A stretch of DNA of 64,000 bases from Alphaproteobacteria bacterium. Lineage in GTDB: Bacteria; Pseudomonadota; Alphaproteobacteria; Caulobacterales; Parvularculaceae. Below are positions 9,474 to 17,600 of the stretch, in pieces (position 1 is the first letter of the stretch; each line of letters starts with the position of its first letter). The stretch is taken from positions 35,455 to 99,454 of the forward strand of contig JAUHYK010000003.1 in NCBI GenBank assembly GCA_030426465.1. The letters run 5' to 3'. The notes beneath the pieces were generated by a model. The model saw nothing but the letters and a program-made list of their open reading frames with translations, was not told where the DNA came from and did not search any database. A program made the position numbers and the translations under genes.

Positions 9474-10223
9474 CTATTCTGCGCGCCCGTGAATGCCGCA
9501 TTCGGTTTTCGCGGCGCCGCGCCAGCGGCCGGCGCGGATGTCTTCCCCCGCCGCCGCCGGGTGCGTGCAGGGCCAGCAGCCGATTGAGGGGTAGCCCTGC
9601 GCGATCAGCGGATGCGGCGGCAAATCCTGCGCCTCGTAATAGGCGTCGATGTCTTCTTTGCCCCAGCGCACCAGCGGGTTCACTTTGATATGGGTCGGCG
9701 AGGCTTCGAAGGCCGGCAGGTTCAACCGCCCGCCGCCATGAAACTGTTTGCGCCCCGTGATCCAGGCGTCGAATTCATCGAGCGCCGCGCCGAGCGGCTC
9801 CACTTTACGAAGCGTGCAGCAGGCGTCGGCGTCGTGCTTCCAGAGATCGCCGGATGGATCGCGGAATGTTAAAGCTTCCTTCGACGGATGAATGTCGCGC
9901 ACATCGGTGAGGCCCAGTTTCGCGACGAGTTTCTTCCGGTAGCTTAGTGTTTGCGCGAAATGCTTGCCCGTTTCGAGAAAGATGACCGGGATTGACGGAT
10001 CGATTTGCGCGGCAAGATGCAACAGCGCCGCCGATTCCGCGCCGAATGATGACACAAGTGCAATCCGGCCCGGAAATTCTTCCTTGATGGCGACGCGCAA
10101 AATCTCAAGCGCATCCTCGCCGGAATGCTTCAGCGCGAGACGGCGCGCACGCGCCTCCCGTTCGTCATTGGCGGCAATGTCGGGCAGATCTTCTGCACGC
10201 AGTGATGCTGATGCGCTCATCAT
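9474..10223 (-). CDS. cysH: APS-type phosphoadenylyl/adenylyl-sulfate reductase
   Basis: 249 residues. The fold is the PAPS/APS reductase PP-loop (VSSFGAESA near 57-65). It has the four iron-sulfur cysteines typical of APS-reducing enzymes: C135-C136 and C216-x2-C219, plus the catalytic C242 in ECGIH. This pattern, absent from PAPS-specific enzymes, predicts reduction of APS to sulfite with a [4Fe-4S] cluster and thioredoxin. It is the last gene of the sulfur operon, 9 bases after DUF934. The start is an ATGATG pair with AAGGAA upstream. Confidence 0.93.
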   Translation of the reverse strand: MMSASASLRAEDLPDIAANDEREARARRLALKHSGEDALEILRVAIKEEFPGRIALVSSFGAESAALLHLAAQIDPSIPVIFLETGKHFAQTLSYRKKLVAKLGLTDVRDIHPSKEALTFRDPSGDLWKHDADACCTLRKVEPLGAALDEFDAWITGRKQFHGGGRLNLPAFEASPTHIKVNPLVRWGKEDIDAYYEAQDLPPHPLIAQGYPSIGCWPCTHPAAAGEDIRAGRWRGAAKTECGIHGRAE

Positions 10224-10232
10224 GAAATTCCT

Positions 10233-10694
10233 TTACGCCGCCGCAGCCCGGTCAAGACGTTTGCGCCAGACAGGCGCGAGGTCGTCCGCCGCTGGCTGAT
10301 AAGCAAAAGAGAATTCGCTCATGGCTGCATTGGCCCCGTCGACATCGCCGGTAAATTCAAACGCGTCGACACCGCAGCGAGCCATGAACAAAAGCTGGTC
10401 GCGCAATACATCGCCGCGGGCGCGGATTTCGCCCGTATAGCCATAGCGCTCGCGCAGGAGCCGGGCTTGGCTATAGGCGCGCCCGTCCTTGAAGGCGGGG
10501 AATTCAAGAATAATCGTTGAAAAACCTGCAAGATCGCATTTGACGTCAGCGAGTGAGGTGTCGTTGCTGATTTTGAGCGCCGTTGCATCTGCATGTTCCT
10601 GCGGATTATCGCGCCAATCCTCAAGCGATACTTCGGCGAGCGGCTCTTCAAGCGCCGGGAAAAGACGGCCGCGGGAAAGTTTAAGCAGCTTCAT
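10233..10694 (-). CDS. DUF934 protein of the sulfite-reduction operon
   Basis: 153 residues. The sequence matches DUF934, nearly always found between sulfite reductase and cysH in alpha- and betaproteobacteria; a helper role in sulfite reduction is inferred from context only. I choose ATG at 10694 because an AAGGAGG site precedes it and it overlaps the sulfite reductase stop by 14 bases; the frame extends further upstream, inside that gene. Visible features: an LEFPAFKDGRAYSQARLLRER stretch typical of the family split over residues 68-88, and a C-terminal YQPAADD. Confidence 0.87.
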   Translation of the reverse strand: MKLLKLSRGRLFPALEEPLAEVSLEDWRDNPQEHADATALKISNDTSLADVKCDLAGFSTIILEFPAFKDGRAYSQARLLRERYGYTGEIRARGDVLRDQLLFMARCGVDAFEFTGDVDGANAAMSEFSFAYQPAADDLAPVWRKRLDRAAAA

Positions 10695-12336
10695 AAAGAG
10701 CCTCCTTGAAAGGTTCGGCGCCGAGACGGCGATAAGTGTCGAGAAAACGTTCTTTGTCCTGACGGTGCTCGCGGTAGACGCCGACGAGTTTTTCCACCGC
10801 GTCCACAACCTGCTCGGACGACAGGCCGCGCCCGGCGATCTCACCGAGCGAGGCGTCCTCCGCGCCGGAGCCGCCCAGCGTGACCTGGTAAAACTCCTCG
10901 CCTTTTTTATCGACGCCGAGAATGCCGATATGACCGACATGGTGATGGCCGCAGGCGTTGATGCAGCCGGAGATTTTTATCTTCAGCTCGCCAAGCTCTT
11001 CCTGTGCGTCGATGTCGGCGAAACGCTCGGAGATGCGCTGCGCAATCGGGATCGACCGGGCGTTCGCAAGCGAGCAATAATCGAGCCCCGGGCAGGCGAT
11101 GATGTCGCTGACGAGACCGATATTCGCCGTCGCGAGATCGGCTTTTTCCAGATCGGAATAGACCGCGTAAAGATCGTCTTTTTTCACATGCGGCAGGACG
11201 AGATTTTGTTCATGGGTCGCGCGCACTTCGTCGAGGGAGTATGCCTGCGCGATATCGGCGACCGCCTCCATCTGCACATCGCTAATATCGCCCGGAACGC
11301 CGCCAATGGGCTTCAGGGAAATATTGACGATGGCGTAGCCGGGAGTTTTATGGCCCACCGTGTTGAGGCGCAGCCAGCGCGCGAAGTCTTTATCGCTCGC
11401 TCTTTTCTCTTCCAGCGCCTCACTTTGATCGGGGAGCTTTTCAAAGGCGGGCGGCGCGAAATAAGCGTTGATGCGCTCCATTTCCTCGCGCGGCAGGTCG
11501 ATCCCTGAGTCTTTTATCTGCGCCCATTCCGCCTCAACCATCTCGGCGAATTTTTCGATGCCTTCGGCGTTGACGAGAATCTTGATCCGCGCCTTGTACA
11601 TATTGTCCCGGCGGCCTTCCAAATTATAAACGCGCAGGATCGCCTCGAGATAAGACAAGAGATATTTCTTCGGCAGAAACTTCCGGATCGTATGGCCCAC
11701 ATAGGGTGTCCGGCCGAGGCCGCCGCCGACAATCACTTCAAAGCCGATTTCGCCTTCATCGTTTTTATAAAGGCGCAGGCCGATGTCATGCACCTTCACT
11801 GCGGCGCGGTCATGCTCAGCGGCCGTGATGGCGATTTTGAACTTGCGCGGCAGGAATGAAAACTCCGGATGGAATGTCGACCATTGCCGGATCATTTCGC
11901 AATAGGGGCGCGGGTCCTCGACCTCTTCCGCTGTGGCGCCGGCATATTGGTCGGACGTCACATTGCGAATGCAATTGCCCGAGGTCTGGATCGCATGCAT
12001 TTCGACATCGGCGAGATCATCCAGAAGATCGGGGACATCAACCAGCGCCGGCCAGTTATATTGAATATTCTGGCGTGTCGTGAAATGGCCATAGCCGCGA
12101 TCATATTTGCGCGCGACTTCGCCCAGCCGGCGCATTTGCTTCGATGACATGGCCCCATAAGGAACCGCCACGCGCAGCATGTAAGCATGAAGCTGCAGAT
12201 AGAGCCCGTTCATCAGGCGCAGCGGCTTGAACTGATCTTCTGTCAGGTCGCCTGCGAGACGGCGCTCCACCTGGCCGCGAAATTGCGAGACCCGTTCAGC
12301 GACCAGCGTCGCATCGAATTCATCATAACGGTACAT
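10681..12336 (-). CDS. cysI: Nitrite/sulfite reductase hemoprotein
   Basis: 551 residues. Two ferredoxin-like/siroheme repeats typical of sulfite and nitrite reductases. Siroheme-[4Fe-4S] cysteines are C415-x5-C421 and C458-x3-C462; arginines in FTTRQNIQ and NCIRN bind siroheme and substrate. It reduces sulfite to sulfide with six electrons. No cysJ flavoprotein is present here, so the donor is probably ferredoxin or another partner. The ATG overlaps the GST stop (TAATG), indicating tight coupling in the operon. Specificity for sulfite over nitrite is inferred from the cys context. Confidence 0.9.
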   Translation of the reverse strand: MYRYDEFDATLVAERVSQFRGQVERRLAGDLTEDQFKPLRLMNGLYLQLHAYMLRVAVPYGAMSSKQMRRLGEVARKYDRGYGHFTTRQNIQYNWPALVDVPDLLDDLADVEMHAIQTSGNCIRNVTSDQYAGATAEEVEDPRPYCEMIRQWSTFHPEFSFLPRKFKIAITAAEHDRAAVKVHDIGLRLYKNDEGEIGFEVIVGGGLGRTPYVGHTIRKFLPKKYLLSYLEAILRVYNLEGRRDNMYKARIKILVNAEGIEKFAEMVEAEWAQIKDSGIDLPREEMERINAYFAPPAFEKLPDQSEALEEKRASDKDFARWLRLNTVGHKTPGYAIVNISLKPIGGVPGDISDVQMEAVADIAQAYSLDEVRATHEQNLVLPHVKKDDLYAVYSDLEKADLATANIGLVSDIIACPGLDYCSLANARSIPIAQRISERFADIDAQEELGELKIKISGCINACGHHHVGHIGILGVDKKGEEFYQVTLGGSGAEDASLGEIAGRGLSSEQVVDAVEKLVGVYREHRQDKERFLDTYRRLGAEPFKEALYEAA

Positions 12337-12956
12337 TAGGCGGCCTTTTTAGATTTTGCAGGACGGACGCCGAGATCGCGTTCAATGCGCGCGACCCATT
12401 TCAACAGCGCCGGATGAGGCGAGAGGTCAAAGCCGCCTTCAGGCGCAACGCGCGTATAGGCGACGAGCGAAATGTCAGCGAGGGTGAGCTTGTCGCCAAC
12501 GAGGTAAGTAGAGTTTTGCAAAGCGTCTTCGAGATACTTCAGCGCGGCGACGCCTTTCTCCATTAATCTCGGATCGATCTCAGCGTCTGATTTCTTCAAA
12601 TAATGCTTTTGAAAACGGCGCACGGCGATGGCGGTTTCATGGGAATATTGCTCCCAGAAAAGCCATTCAAAAACCTTGGCGCGGGCGTAATCGCCTTTCG
12701 GCAACAGTCCGCCTTTATGAGCGCGATTGAGGTAAAGAATAATCGCGTTTGACTGCGCGAGTGATTTACCGTCAGGCATTATGACAACGGGAACCTGTCC
12801 CGCCGGGTTCATTTTCAGAAATTCCGGCGTGCGGGTTTCGGATTTCAAGACGCTGGTTTCAACCCAGTCATACTTCAATCCCAACAGATCGGCGGTCCAT
12901 TTCACCTTGAGGCAATTGCCGCTGATCCCATCCCCGTAAATCTTGAGCTTCGCCAC
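12336..12956 (-). CDS. Glutathione S-transferase family protein inside cys operon
   Basis: 206 residues. N-terminal thioredoxin-like domain (1-80) with NPAGQVPVVI and a following AQSNAI(I) glutathione-binding motif; C-terminal all-helical domain with the LADISL N-capping box near 165. The likely catalytic residue near the N-terminus is Ser13 or Asn14 (GISGNCLK), not resolvable. Starts at GTG 12956, preceded by GGCGGGGGC and 3 bases after the DUF2849 stop; it ends overlapping cysI. Being wedged between sulfur-assimilation genes suggests a role in handling sulfite or glutathione adducts, but this is inference. Confidence 0.87.
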   Translation of the reverse strand: MAKLKIYGDGISGNCLKVKWTADLLGLKYDWVETSVLKSETRTPEFLKMNPAGQVPVVIMPDGKSLAQSNAIILYLNRAHKGGLLPKGDYARAKVFEWLFWEQYSHETAIAVRRFQKHYLKKSDAEIDPRLMEKGVAALKYLEDALQNSTYLVGDKLTLADISLVAYTRVAPEGGFDLSPHPALLKWVARIERDLGVRPAKSKKAA

Positions 12957-12959
12957 GAT

Positions 12960-13241
12960 TTAAGCCCCCGCCTGATAACCGAGATCCAGACGAACGGTCG
13001 GGCCCGATTTGCGGATGGTCTCGCGCAAGGCTTCACGGCCTGCAGGCGCGCCGGCGCCGTCAACTTCGATCAGATAAGCGTCGGTGATTTCCTTCACGCG
13101 GGCCTGCGCGGCGGCGAGAACGGATTTCGCGTCATCACCCTCAAAACGCGCGGCGGCGGCGAGATCGGTTGTCCAACGGTCATCGTCGCCAAGATAGACA
13201 ACGGCGCCGTCGCCGAGACGGTTTCCAGTGACGGCCTTCAT
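12960..13241 (-). CDS. DUF2849 protein
   Basis: 93 residues. Matches DUF2849, a small alphaproteobacterial family found next to siroheme synthase and sulfite reductase. Visible signature: GDGAVVYLGDDDRWT near residues 10-24, typical of the family. The ATG overlaps the cysG stop (ATGA), so it is translated from the same mRNA. No biochemical function is known; a role in sulfite reduction is inferred from constant neighbourhood. Confidence 0.83.
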   Translation of the reverse strand: MKAVTGNRLGDGAVVYLGDDDRWTTDLAAAARFEGDDAKSVLAAAQARVKEITDAYLIEVDGAGAPAGREALRETIRKSGPTVRLDLGYQAGA

Positions 13242-14653
13242 GCGGCAGCCCTTTCTTTTCCAATAATCTCAATGAGTGTTTCGCCGTCAGCGAGCGCGGC
13301 GACCTCACCGATAACGAGGAGCGCCGGACCCTTGATCCCTCCAACCTCGATGAGGCGCGGCAACTCAGCCAACGATCCCTTGACGATTTTCTGGTTCTCA
13401 CGCGTGCCGTTTTCCACGATAGCAACCGGCGTTTCGCACCCGCGGCCATGCTCGATCAGTCTGGCGGAAATGGTTTCGGCTTTGGTGACGCCCATATAGA
13501 CGACCAGCGTATTTTTCAGCGCCGCCAGCGCCGACCAGTCAAGGGCGGGGTCGGCCTCATCTTTCGCGTGACCTGTCACAAAAGTGACGGCCTGGGCGTG
13601 GTCGCGATGGGTGAGCGCCATATTGGCGGCGGCGGCGCATCCGGTCGCGGCGGTGACGCCAGGGCAGACGAAAACGGGGATGTTTGCGTTCCGGAGCGCT
13701 TCCAGCTCCTCACCTCCGCGACCGAAAACAAAGGGGTCGCCGCCTTTCAGGCGCACAACCATTTTTCCCTCACGCGCCAATTCGATCAGGCGCGCCTCGA
13801 TTTCTTCCTGAGGCACGGCGTGGTTCGACTTCGCCTTGCCCACGTAATACCGGTCAGCGTCACGGCGGGCGAGATTGAGAATCTCGTCGCTCACCAGCCG
13901 GTCGTAGAGAATGACATCGGCGCGCTGGAGAAGCCGCAGCGCCTTAATGGTCAGAAGATCAGGATCGCCCGGTCCGGCGCCGACAATATGCACCGCGCCG
14001 GGATTGGTCTCGATTTTTTGCTCCGATTGCGGACGATTAATCAGCGCGAGCATTGCCTCATGGGCGCCGGTCTCGTCACCGGCGAGAACTTGCGCCGCGA
14101 TAGGGCCGTCAAAAAACGCCTCCCAGAACGAACGGCGCGCTTCCGGCGCATTCGTCGCTTTCACTGTGTCGCGATAACGATCTGCGAAGTCGGCGAGCGC
14201 GCCCAGTCGCGGCGGCAACAGGGCCTCAATGTCAGCGCGCAATCGCTTGCCCAGCACCGGGGCGGCGCCAGCCGTCGATATTGAGACCGTCACCCGTCCG
14301 CGATCGACAATCGATGGCGTCGTAAAATCGCAAAACGCCGGCTGGTCGACGACATTCAAAAGAACGCCAGCCATGCGGGCGATCTCGGCCCAGCGGCGCG
14401 CTTCCTCAACCGGAGTGTCCGCAATAAAGACCAGCACCGCCGCCTCGATGTCGGCCGCCACGGGCTGGCGCTCGAGCAGATAGGCGCGGGTTTGCAGCTC
14501 CGCCTTCGTTTCCGGCGCAAATTTCCGGGCAATCAGGGTCAGCCGTGCGCCCGCCGCCAGCATCAGCCGGGCTTTCGCCAGCGCCTCCGCTCCGCCGCCA
14601 ATAATCAGCGCCGGGCGGTCTTTAAGGTCGATATGAGCCGGAAATGCGTTCAT
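13238..14653 (-). CDS. cysG: Siroheme synthase (bifunctional precorrin-2 oxidase/ferrochelatase and methyltransferase)
   Basis: 471 residues from ATG 14653; a GTG 18 bases upstream is possible. The N-terminal 1-205 is the NAD-dependent precorrin-2 dehydrogenase/ferrochelatase (ALIIGGGAEALAKARLML). The C-terminal 215-465 is uroporphyrinogen-III C-methyltransferase, with GAGPGDPDLLTIKALR and VVRLKGGDPFVFGRGGEE. It makes siroheme, the cofactor of the sulfite reductase two genes downstream. First gene of the six-gene sulfur operon, divergent from a LysR regulator. The ferrochelatase and methyltransferase motifs are intact. Confidence 0.93.
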   Translation of the reverse strand: MNAFPAHIDLKDRPALIIGGGAEALAKARLMLAAGARLTLIARKFAPETKAELQTRAYLLERQPVAADIEAAVLVFIADTPVEEARRWAEIARMAGVLLNVVDQPAFCDFTTPSIVDRGRVTVSISTAGAAPVLGKRLRADIEALLPPRLGALADFADRYRDTVKATNAPEARRSFWEAFFDGPIAAQVLAGDETGAHEAMLALINRPQSEQKIETNPGAVHIVGAGPGDPDLLTIKALRLLQRADVILYDRLVSDEILNLARRDADRYYVGKAKSNHAVPQEEIEARLIELAREGKMVVRLKGGDPFVFGRGGEELEALRNANIPVFVCPGVTAATGCAAAANMALTHRDHAQAVTFVTGHAKDEADPALDWSALAALKNTLVVYMGVTKAETISARLIEHGRGCETPVAIVENGTRENQKIVKGSLAELPRLIEVGGIKGPALLVIGEVAALADGETLIEIIGKERAAA

Positions 14654-14916
14654 GATTAGATTTTCTAACACTATAGAATTTCTGCGCCCGTCTTCGGGCT
14701 GGTTTCCGGCAAGCTATTCTCGGGTTTTCCCGTTCTCAATCGAATATTTCTGCTAAATGCCTTAGCTTATCTGACGGGATCGCGCATTTTCTGCATTTTT
14801 TAGGAATTAGCTCACCTGATTAACGCTTCACAAGCGAGTGATACATGCCTTGCCTCTTGATTATTTAGTAAAGCTATCCGAATAATGGCTTCGAATGAGG
14901 AGAGAGACCCTGAAAA
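14654..14916. promoter_or_regulatory. cysG/lysR divergent promoter region with inverted repeat
   Basis: This 263-base gap should hold both promoters. Seen: an inverted repeat TATTC (14715-14719) and GAATA (14742-14746) that encloses a 12-bp palindrome CGGGTTTTCCCG (14721-14732), and a small hairpin GCCCG-TCTT-CGGGC (14687-14700 area) closer to cysG. The repeat is a plausible LysR-family site, since such proteins usually bind between themselves and a divergent target, but no protein is shown to bind it. Confidence 0.4.
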
Positions 14917-15852
14917 ATGAAGCAATTGCCGCCCCTGAATGCGCTTCGCGTCTTTGAAGCCGCCGCCCGCCACTTAAGTTTCACTAAAGCTGCCGAGGAG
15001 CTCCATGTGACCCCCGGCGCTGTGAGCCAGCAAATCAAGGCGCTGGAGGACTTTCTCCAGACCCCGGTCTTTCGCCGTCACAAGCGCGCGCTCCTCCTCA
15101 CGGATGAGGCGCAGGCGAGCTTGCCCATCCTCCGGGAAGGCTTCGACAAACTGGTCGAGGCCGGGGAGATCCTCTCCAAAAAGGCTGACGCCGGCCGTCT
15201 CACGGTCTCGGTCGCGCCCTCCTTCGCGTCAAAATGGCTGGTGCCGCGCCTCGACCGGTTTCAGGAGGCCCATCCGGATATTGATGTCTGGGTTTCAGCC
15301 GACATGAATGTCGTCGACTTCGCGGTCGATGATGTGGACATCGCTATCCGTTACGGCGCTGGGCGTTATCAGGGGCTCGTCACTGAACATCTGATGGCGG
15401 AGAAGATTGTGCCGGTGTGCAGCCCCGCCCTGCTGACCGGAGACAACCCCATCAAGACCCCTGCGGACCTCGTCCATCACACGCTGTTGCATGACAGCGG
15501 CAACGACAAAGACCCGGGGTGCCCGACCTGGCCGATGTGGCTGAAAGCAGCGGGCGTCGAACACAAGACCGGCGATCGCGGCCTCAAATTCAATCAGTCG
15601 TCTCTCGTGATCGAAGCGGCGGTCGCGGGCAAAGGCGTAGCGCTCGCCAAGGCCGCGCTGGCTCTTGCCGATCTGGAAGCGGCGCGGCTCGTAATTCCGT
15701 TCGACCTCACGACCCCGACGGAATTTTCCTACTACCTCGTCCATCCGCCCTCGAAGTCGTCTTCGCCTGCGGTGAAAGCATTCATGGCCTGGGTGCTGAA
15801 AGAAGCGGCCGACAGCATGGACGCGGCGGATGCACAGGAAGCGGCGGCGTAA
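14917..15852 (+). CDS. LysR-family transcriptional regulator (GcvA-like)
   Basis: 311 residues. N-terminal winged HTH (PLNALRVFEAAARHLSFTKAAEELHVTPGAVSQQIKALE split across 6-45) typical of the GcvA branch; C-terminal periplasmic-binding-like co-inducer domain from about 90 to 300. Divergent from cysG, 263 bases away, so it may control the sulfur operon, though GcvA-like proteins usually regulate other genes; CysB assignment is not supported. Ends with an Ala/Asp-rich tail (DAADAQEAAA). Start ATG has GGAGAGAG 14 bases upstream. Confidence 0.9.
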   Translation: MKQLPPLNALRVFEAAARHLSFTKAAEELHVTPGAVSQQIKALEDFLQTPVFRRHKRALLLTDEAQASLPILREGFDKLVEAGEILSKKADAGRLTVSVAPSFASKWLVPRLDRFQEAHPDIDVWVSADMNVVDFAVDDVDIAIRYGAGRYQGLVTEHLMAEKIVPVCSPALLTGDNPIKTPADLVHHTLLHDSGNDKDPGCPTWPMWLKAAGVEHKTGDRGLKFNQSSLVIEAAVAGKGVALAKAALALADLEAARLVIPFDLTTPTEFSYYLVHPPSKSSSPAVKAFMAWVLKEAADSMDAADAQEAAA

Positions 15853-15870
15853 GCTGTCTGGAAAAAATTT

Positions 15871-15902
15871 GCGCCCGCATTGTGGGGGAACAACGCGGGC
15901 GC
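15871..15902 (-). terminator. Long hairpin terminator between convergent lysR and IscU-like gene
   Basis: Stem GCGCCCGC/GCGGGCGC (15871-15878 with 15895-15902) with an inner TTGT/ACAA pair. Read on the minus strand it is followed by AAATTTTTTCC, so it most likely stops transcription of the IscU-like gene 170 bases away, and may also block lysR read-through. The rest of 15903-16072 shows no gene. Confidence 0.5.
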
Positions 15903-16072
15903 CTTACAGCGGTCCTGACGAGAGGGGGAGAGAAGCAGGAACCGCTGCCTTTCCGATAAGATGGCCTTCTTGGCGCTGCGATCAAGCGCGGTTGTGATGA
16001 CAAATCCGTTAGGCCGATCACGATTGACGCCAGGCCCCTGCGGCATTCAGTCCGTTGGACTTAAGTTAGCCA

Positions 16073-16522
16073 TCAGCCTGGTTCGTAACCCAATTGATCA
16101 AGGCAAGCGCAAACCGCTTCAAAGACCAGCAGCGTTGAAGCGTGACGCTGTGGGTAGTCACGAATAGGTTGAAGCATGGCGAGGTCACACCAGCGCTCGT
16201 CCCACCCTTCGCCTGTGGGCGGCGCCCCATTTTCTTTCAGCATCGCCCGCATCCCATCCCGCAAGCGATATAGCTCCTTCGCTTCGGCGCCGATGATATT
16301 ACGCGCGACGATGGAGGCCGACGCCTGACCAAGGGCGCAGGCCTTCGCCTCCATGCCGAAATCGGCGACGCGCCCGTCTTTCATCACGAGATCAACCGTC
16401 ACTTCAGAGCCGCAAACGCGGCTCACCTTGGCGGCGCTGGCGTCGGGCGCGTCCAGACGGCGCGCCGGCGGGATCGCCGCCGCCGCGTCCAGAACGCCGC
16501 CCGTATAGAGTTCGCTCAACAT
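16073..16522 (-). CDS. IscU/SufU-like iron-sulfur cluster scaffold protein
   Basis: 149 residues of the NifU N-terminal/IscU fold. Three conserved cysteine positions are visible: CGSEV (about 37), CALGQA (about 62) and a late Cys in the LVFEAVCACLDQ segment. Asp in VADFG precedes the second. Such proteins assemble and hand over [2Fe-2S]/[4Fe-4S] clusters in the cytoplasm. The gene is not in a suf or isc operon here; it stands alone, downstream of the pirin gene by 21 bases, so it may share that transcript. Several alphaproteobacteria carry such isolated copies. Confidence 0.8.
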   Translation of the reverse strand: MLSELYTGGVLDAAAAIPPARRLDAPDASAAKVSRVCGSEVTVDLVMKDGRVADFGMEAKACALGQASASIVARNIIGAEAKELYRLRDGMRAMLKENGAPPTGEGWDERWCDLAMLQPIRDYPQRHASTLLVFEAVCACLDQLGYEPG

Positions 16523-16543
16523 GCCGCTTTAAATGGCGGTTTT

Positions 16544-17239
16544 TTACGGCAAGTCAAACAACAGAATTTCACTGTCGGCGAGCGCACGGAAAGAAACGCT
16601 TTCCTCCTCCGCGATCTTCGCGCCATCGCCCGCCTGCATCATGGCGCCGCCAATTTCCACGCCGCCTTTCGCAACCTGAAGCCAACCATAACGCCCGCTC
16701 CGGAAGTCGTGAGAGAGCGTCTCGCCTTCCTTAACCTTGGCGGCGTAAAGCGCCGCCTCCTGACGGATCGCGAAAGATCCGTCGCGCCCGTCCGGCGATG
16801 CAATCAGCGTCAGCGCGCCGTTCACCGTATCGGCGACCTTGCGCTCTTCATAATGGGGCGCACCGCCGCGCTCCTTTGGCAAAAGCCAGATCTGATAAAG
16901 ATGAAGCGGGTCGACATCAGACGCGTTATATTCGCTATGGGTCACGCCTGAACCGGCGGACATATATTGCACCAGTCCCGGCGTGATGACACCGCCGCCG
17001 CCGGTCGAATCCTTATGCGCAAGACTTCCCTCCAGCACATAGGTGATGATCTCCATGCTCTCGTGAGGATGGGTCGGAAACCCGGCGCCGGGATTGATAC
17101 GATCTTCGTTGATCACGCGCAGCGCGCGATAGCCCATATGATCGGGATGATAATAATTGGCGAAGGAGAAAGTGTGGTGCGTGTCGAGCCAGCCATGATT
17201 GGCGTGGCCGCGATCAACGCCTTTACGGATCGTGATCAT
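16544..17239 (-). CDS. Pirin-family protein (YhaK-type bicupin)
   Basis: 231 residues. Cupin metal motif HPHESMEIITYV near 56-67 and a second His in GSGVTHSEYN near 100; N-terminal signature WLDTHHTFSFANYYHPDHMG split over 17-36. The fold is the pirin/quercetinase bicupin; YhaK-like members act as oxidative-stress-linked iron proteins. A strong AAGGAG ribosome site precedes the ATG. A LysR regulator lies two genes away, but the pair does not share a promoter. Substrate unknown. Confidence 0.88.
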   Translation of the reverse strand: MITIRKGVDRGHANHGWLDTHHTFSFANYYHPDHMGYRALRVINEDRINPGAGFPTHPHESMEIITYVLEGSLAHKDSTGGGGVITPGLVQYMSAGSGVTHSEYNASDVDPLHLYQIWLLPKERGGAPHYEERKVADTVNGALTLIASPDGRDGSFAIRQEAALYAAKVKEGETLSHDFRSGRYGWLQVAKGGVEIGGAMMQAGDGAKIAEEESVSFRALADSEILLFDLP

Positions 17240-17600
17240 GTAGTCTCCTTGTAAGCGCTTCGTCAGCGCCTGCGGGCTGGTGCATGCCGCAAAATGGCCG
17301 CCACGCCCATACCGCCCCCAAGGGGGCGGATCAGGTTGTTGATGATTTCCTGACCATTTAGGGAGCTGCGGCCGCGTTTAAAGACCGCCCCCGCCCGCGG
17401 CACGAAGCTGTGATCAGCCTCCTCACCCCCGCGTGTCGAGCTTCATCCCGGTCCGGCAACGCTTCGCCGCAAACCCATTGCCGAGCTCGCCGGCGGCGGC
17501 CAAGCTTCATTCCATCAAGGGGCGCCGGACGTTGCGTTGCCTATTCAGGACGCCCCCAAAGAAACAATACCGACAACGCACTCAGAAAAGGAAACCTGTC
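17240..17600. other. Gap with perfect GC-rich palindrome
   Basis: 361 bases between the divergent pirin and coiled-coil genes. No convincing gene. Contains CCGCCCCC-AA-GGGGGCGG (17312-17329), a perfect 18-base palindrome, directly followed by TCAGG...CCTGA arms at about 17330 and 17350. There is no T-run, so it looks more like an operator or a structural element than a terminator. The pirin RBS AAGGAG is at 17243-17248 (minus). Two frames are open to the start of the 17601 gene but lack an RBS. Confidence 0.5.

Noticed and set aside
14671-14671. GTG at 14671 as the cysG start
   Set aside because: ATG at 14653 matches the usual siroheme synthase N-terminus and the extra six residues have no support.
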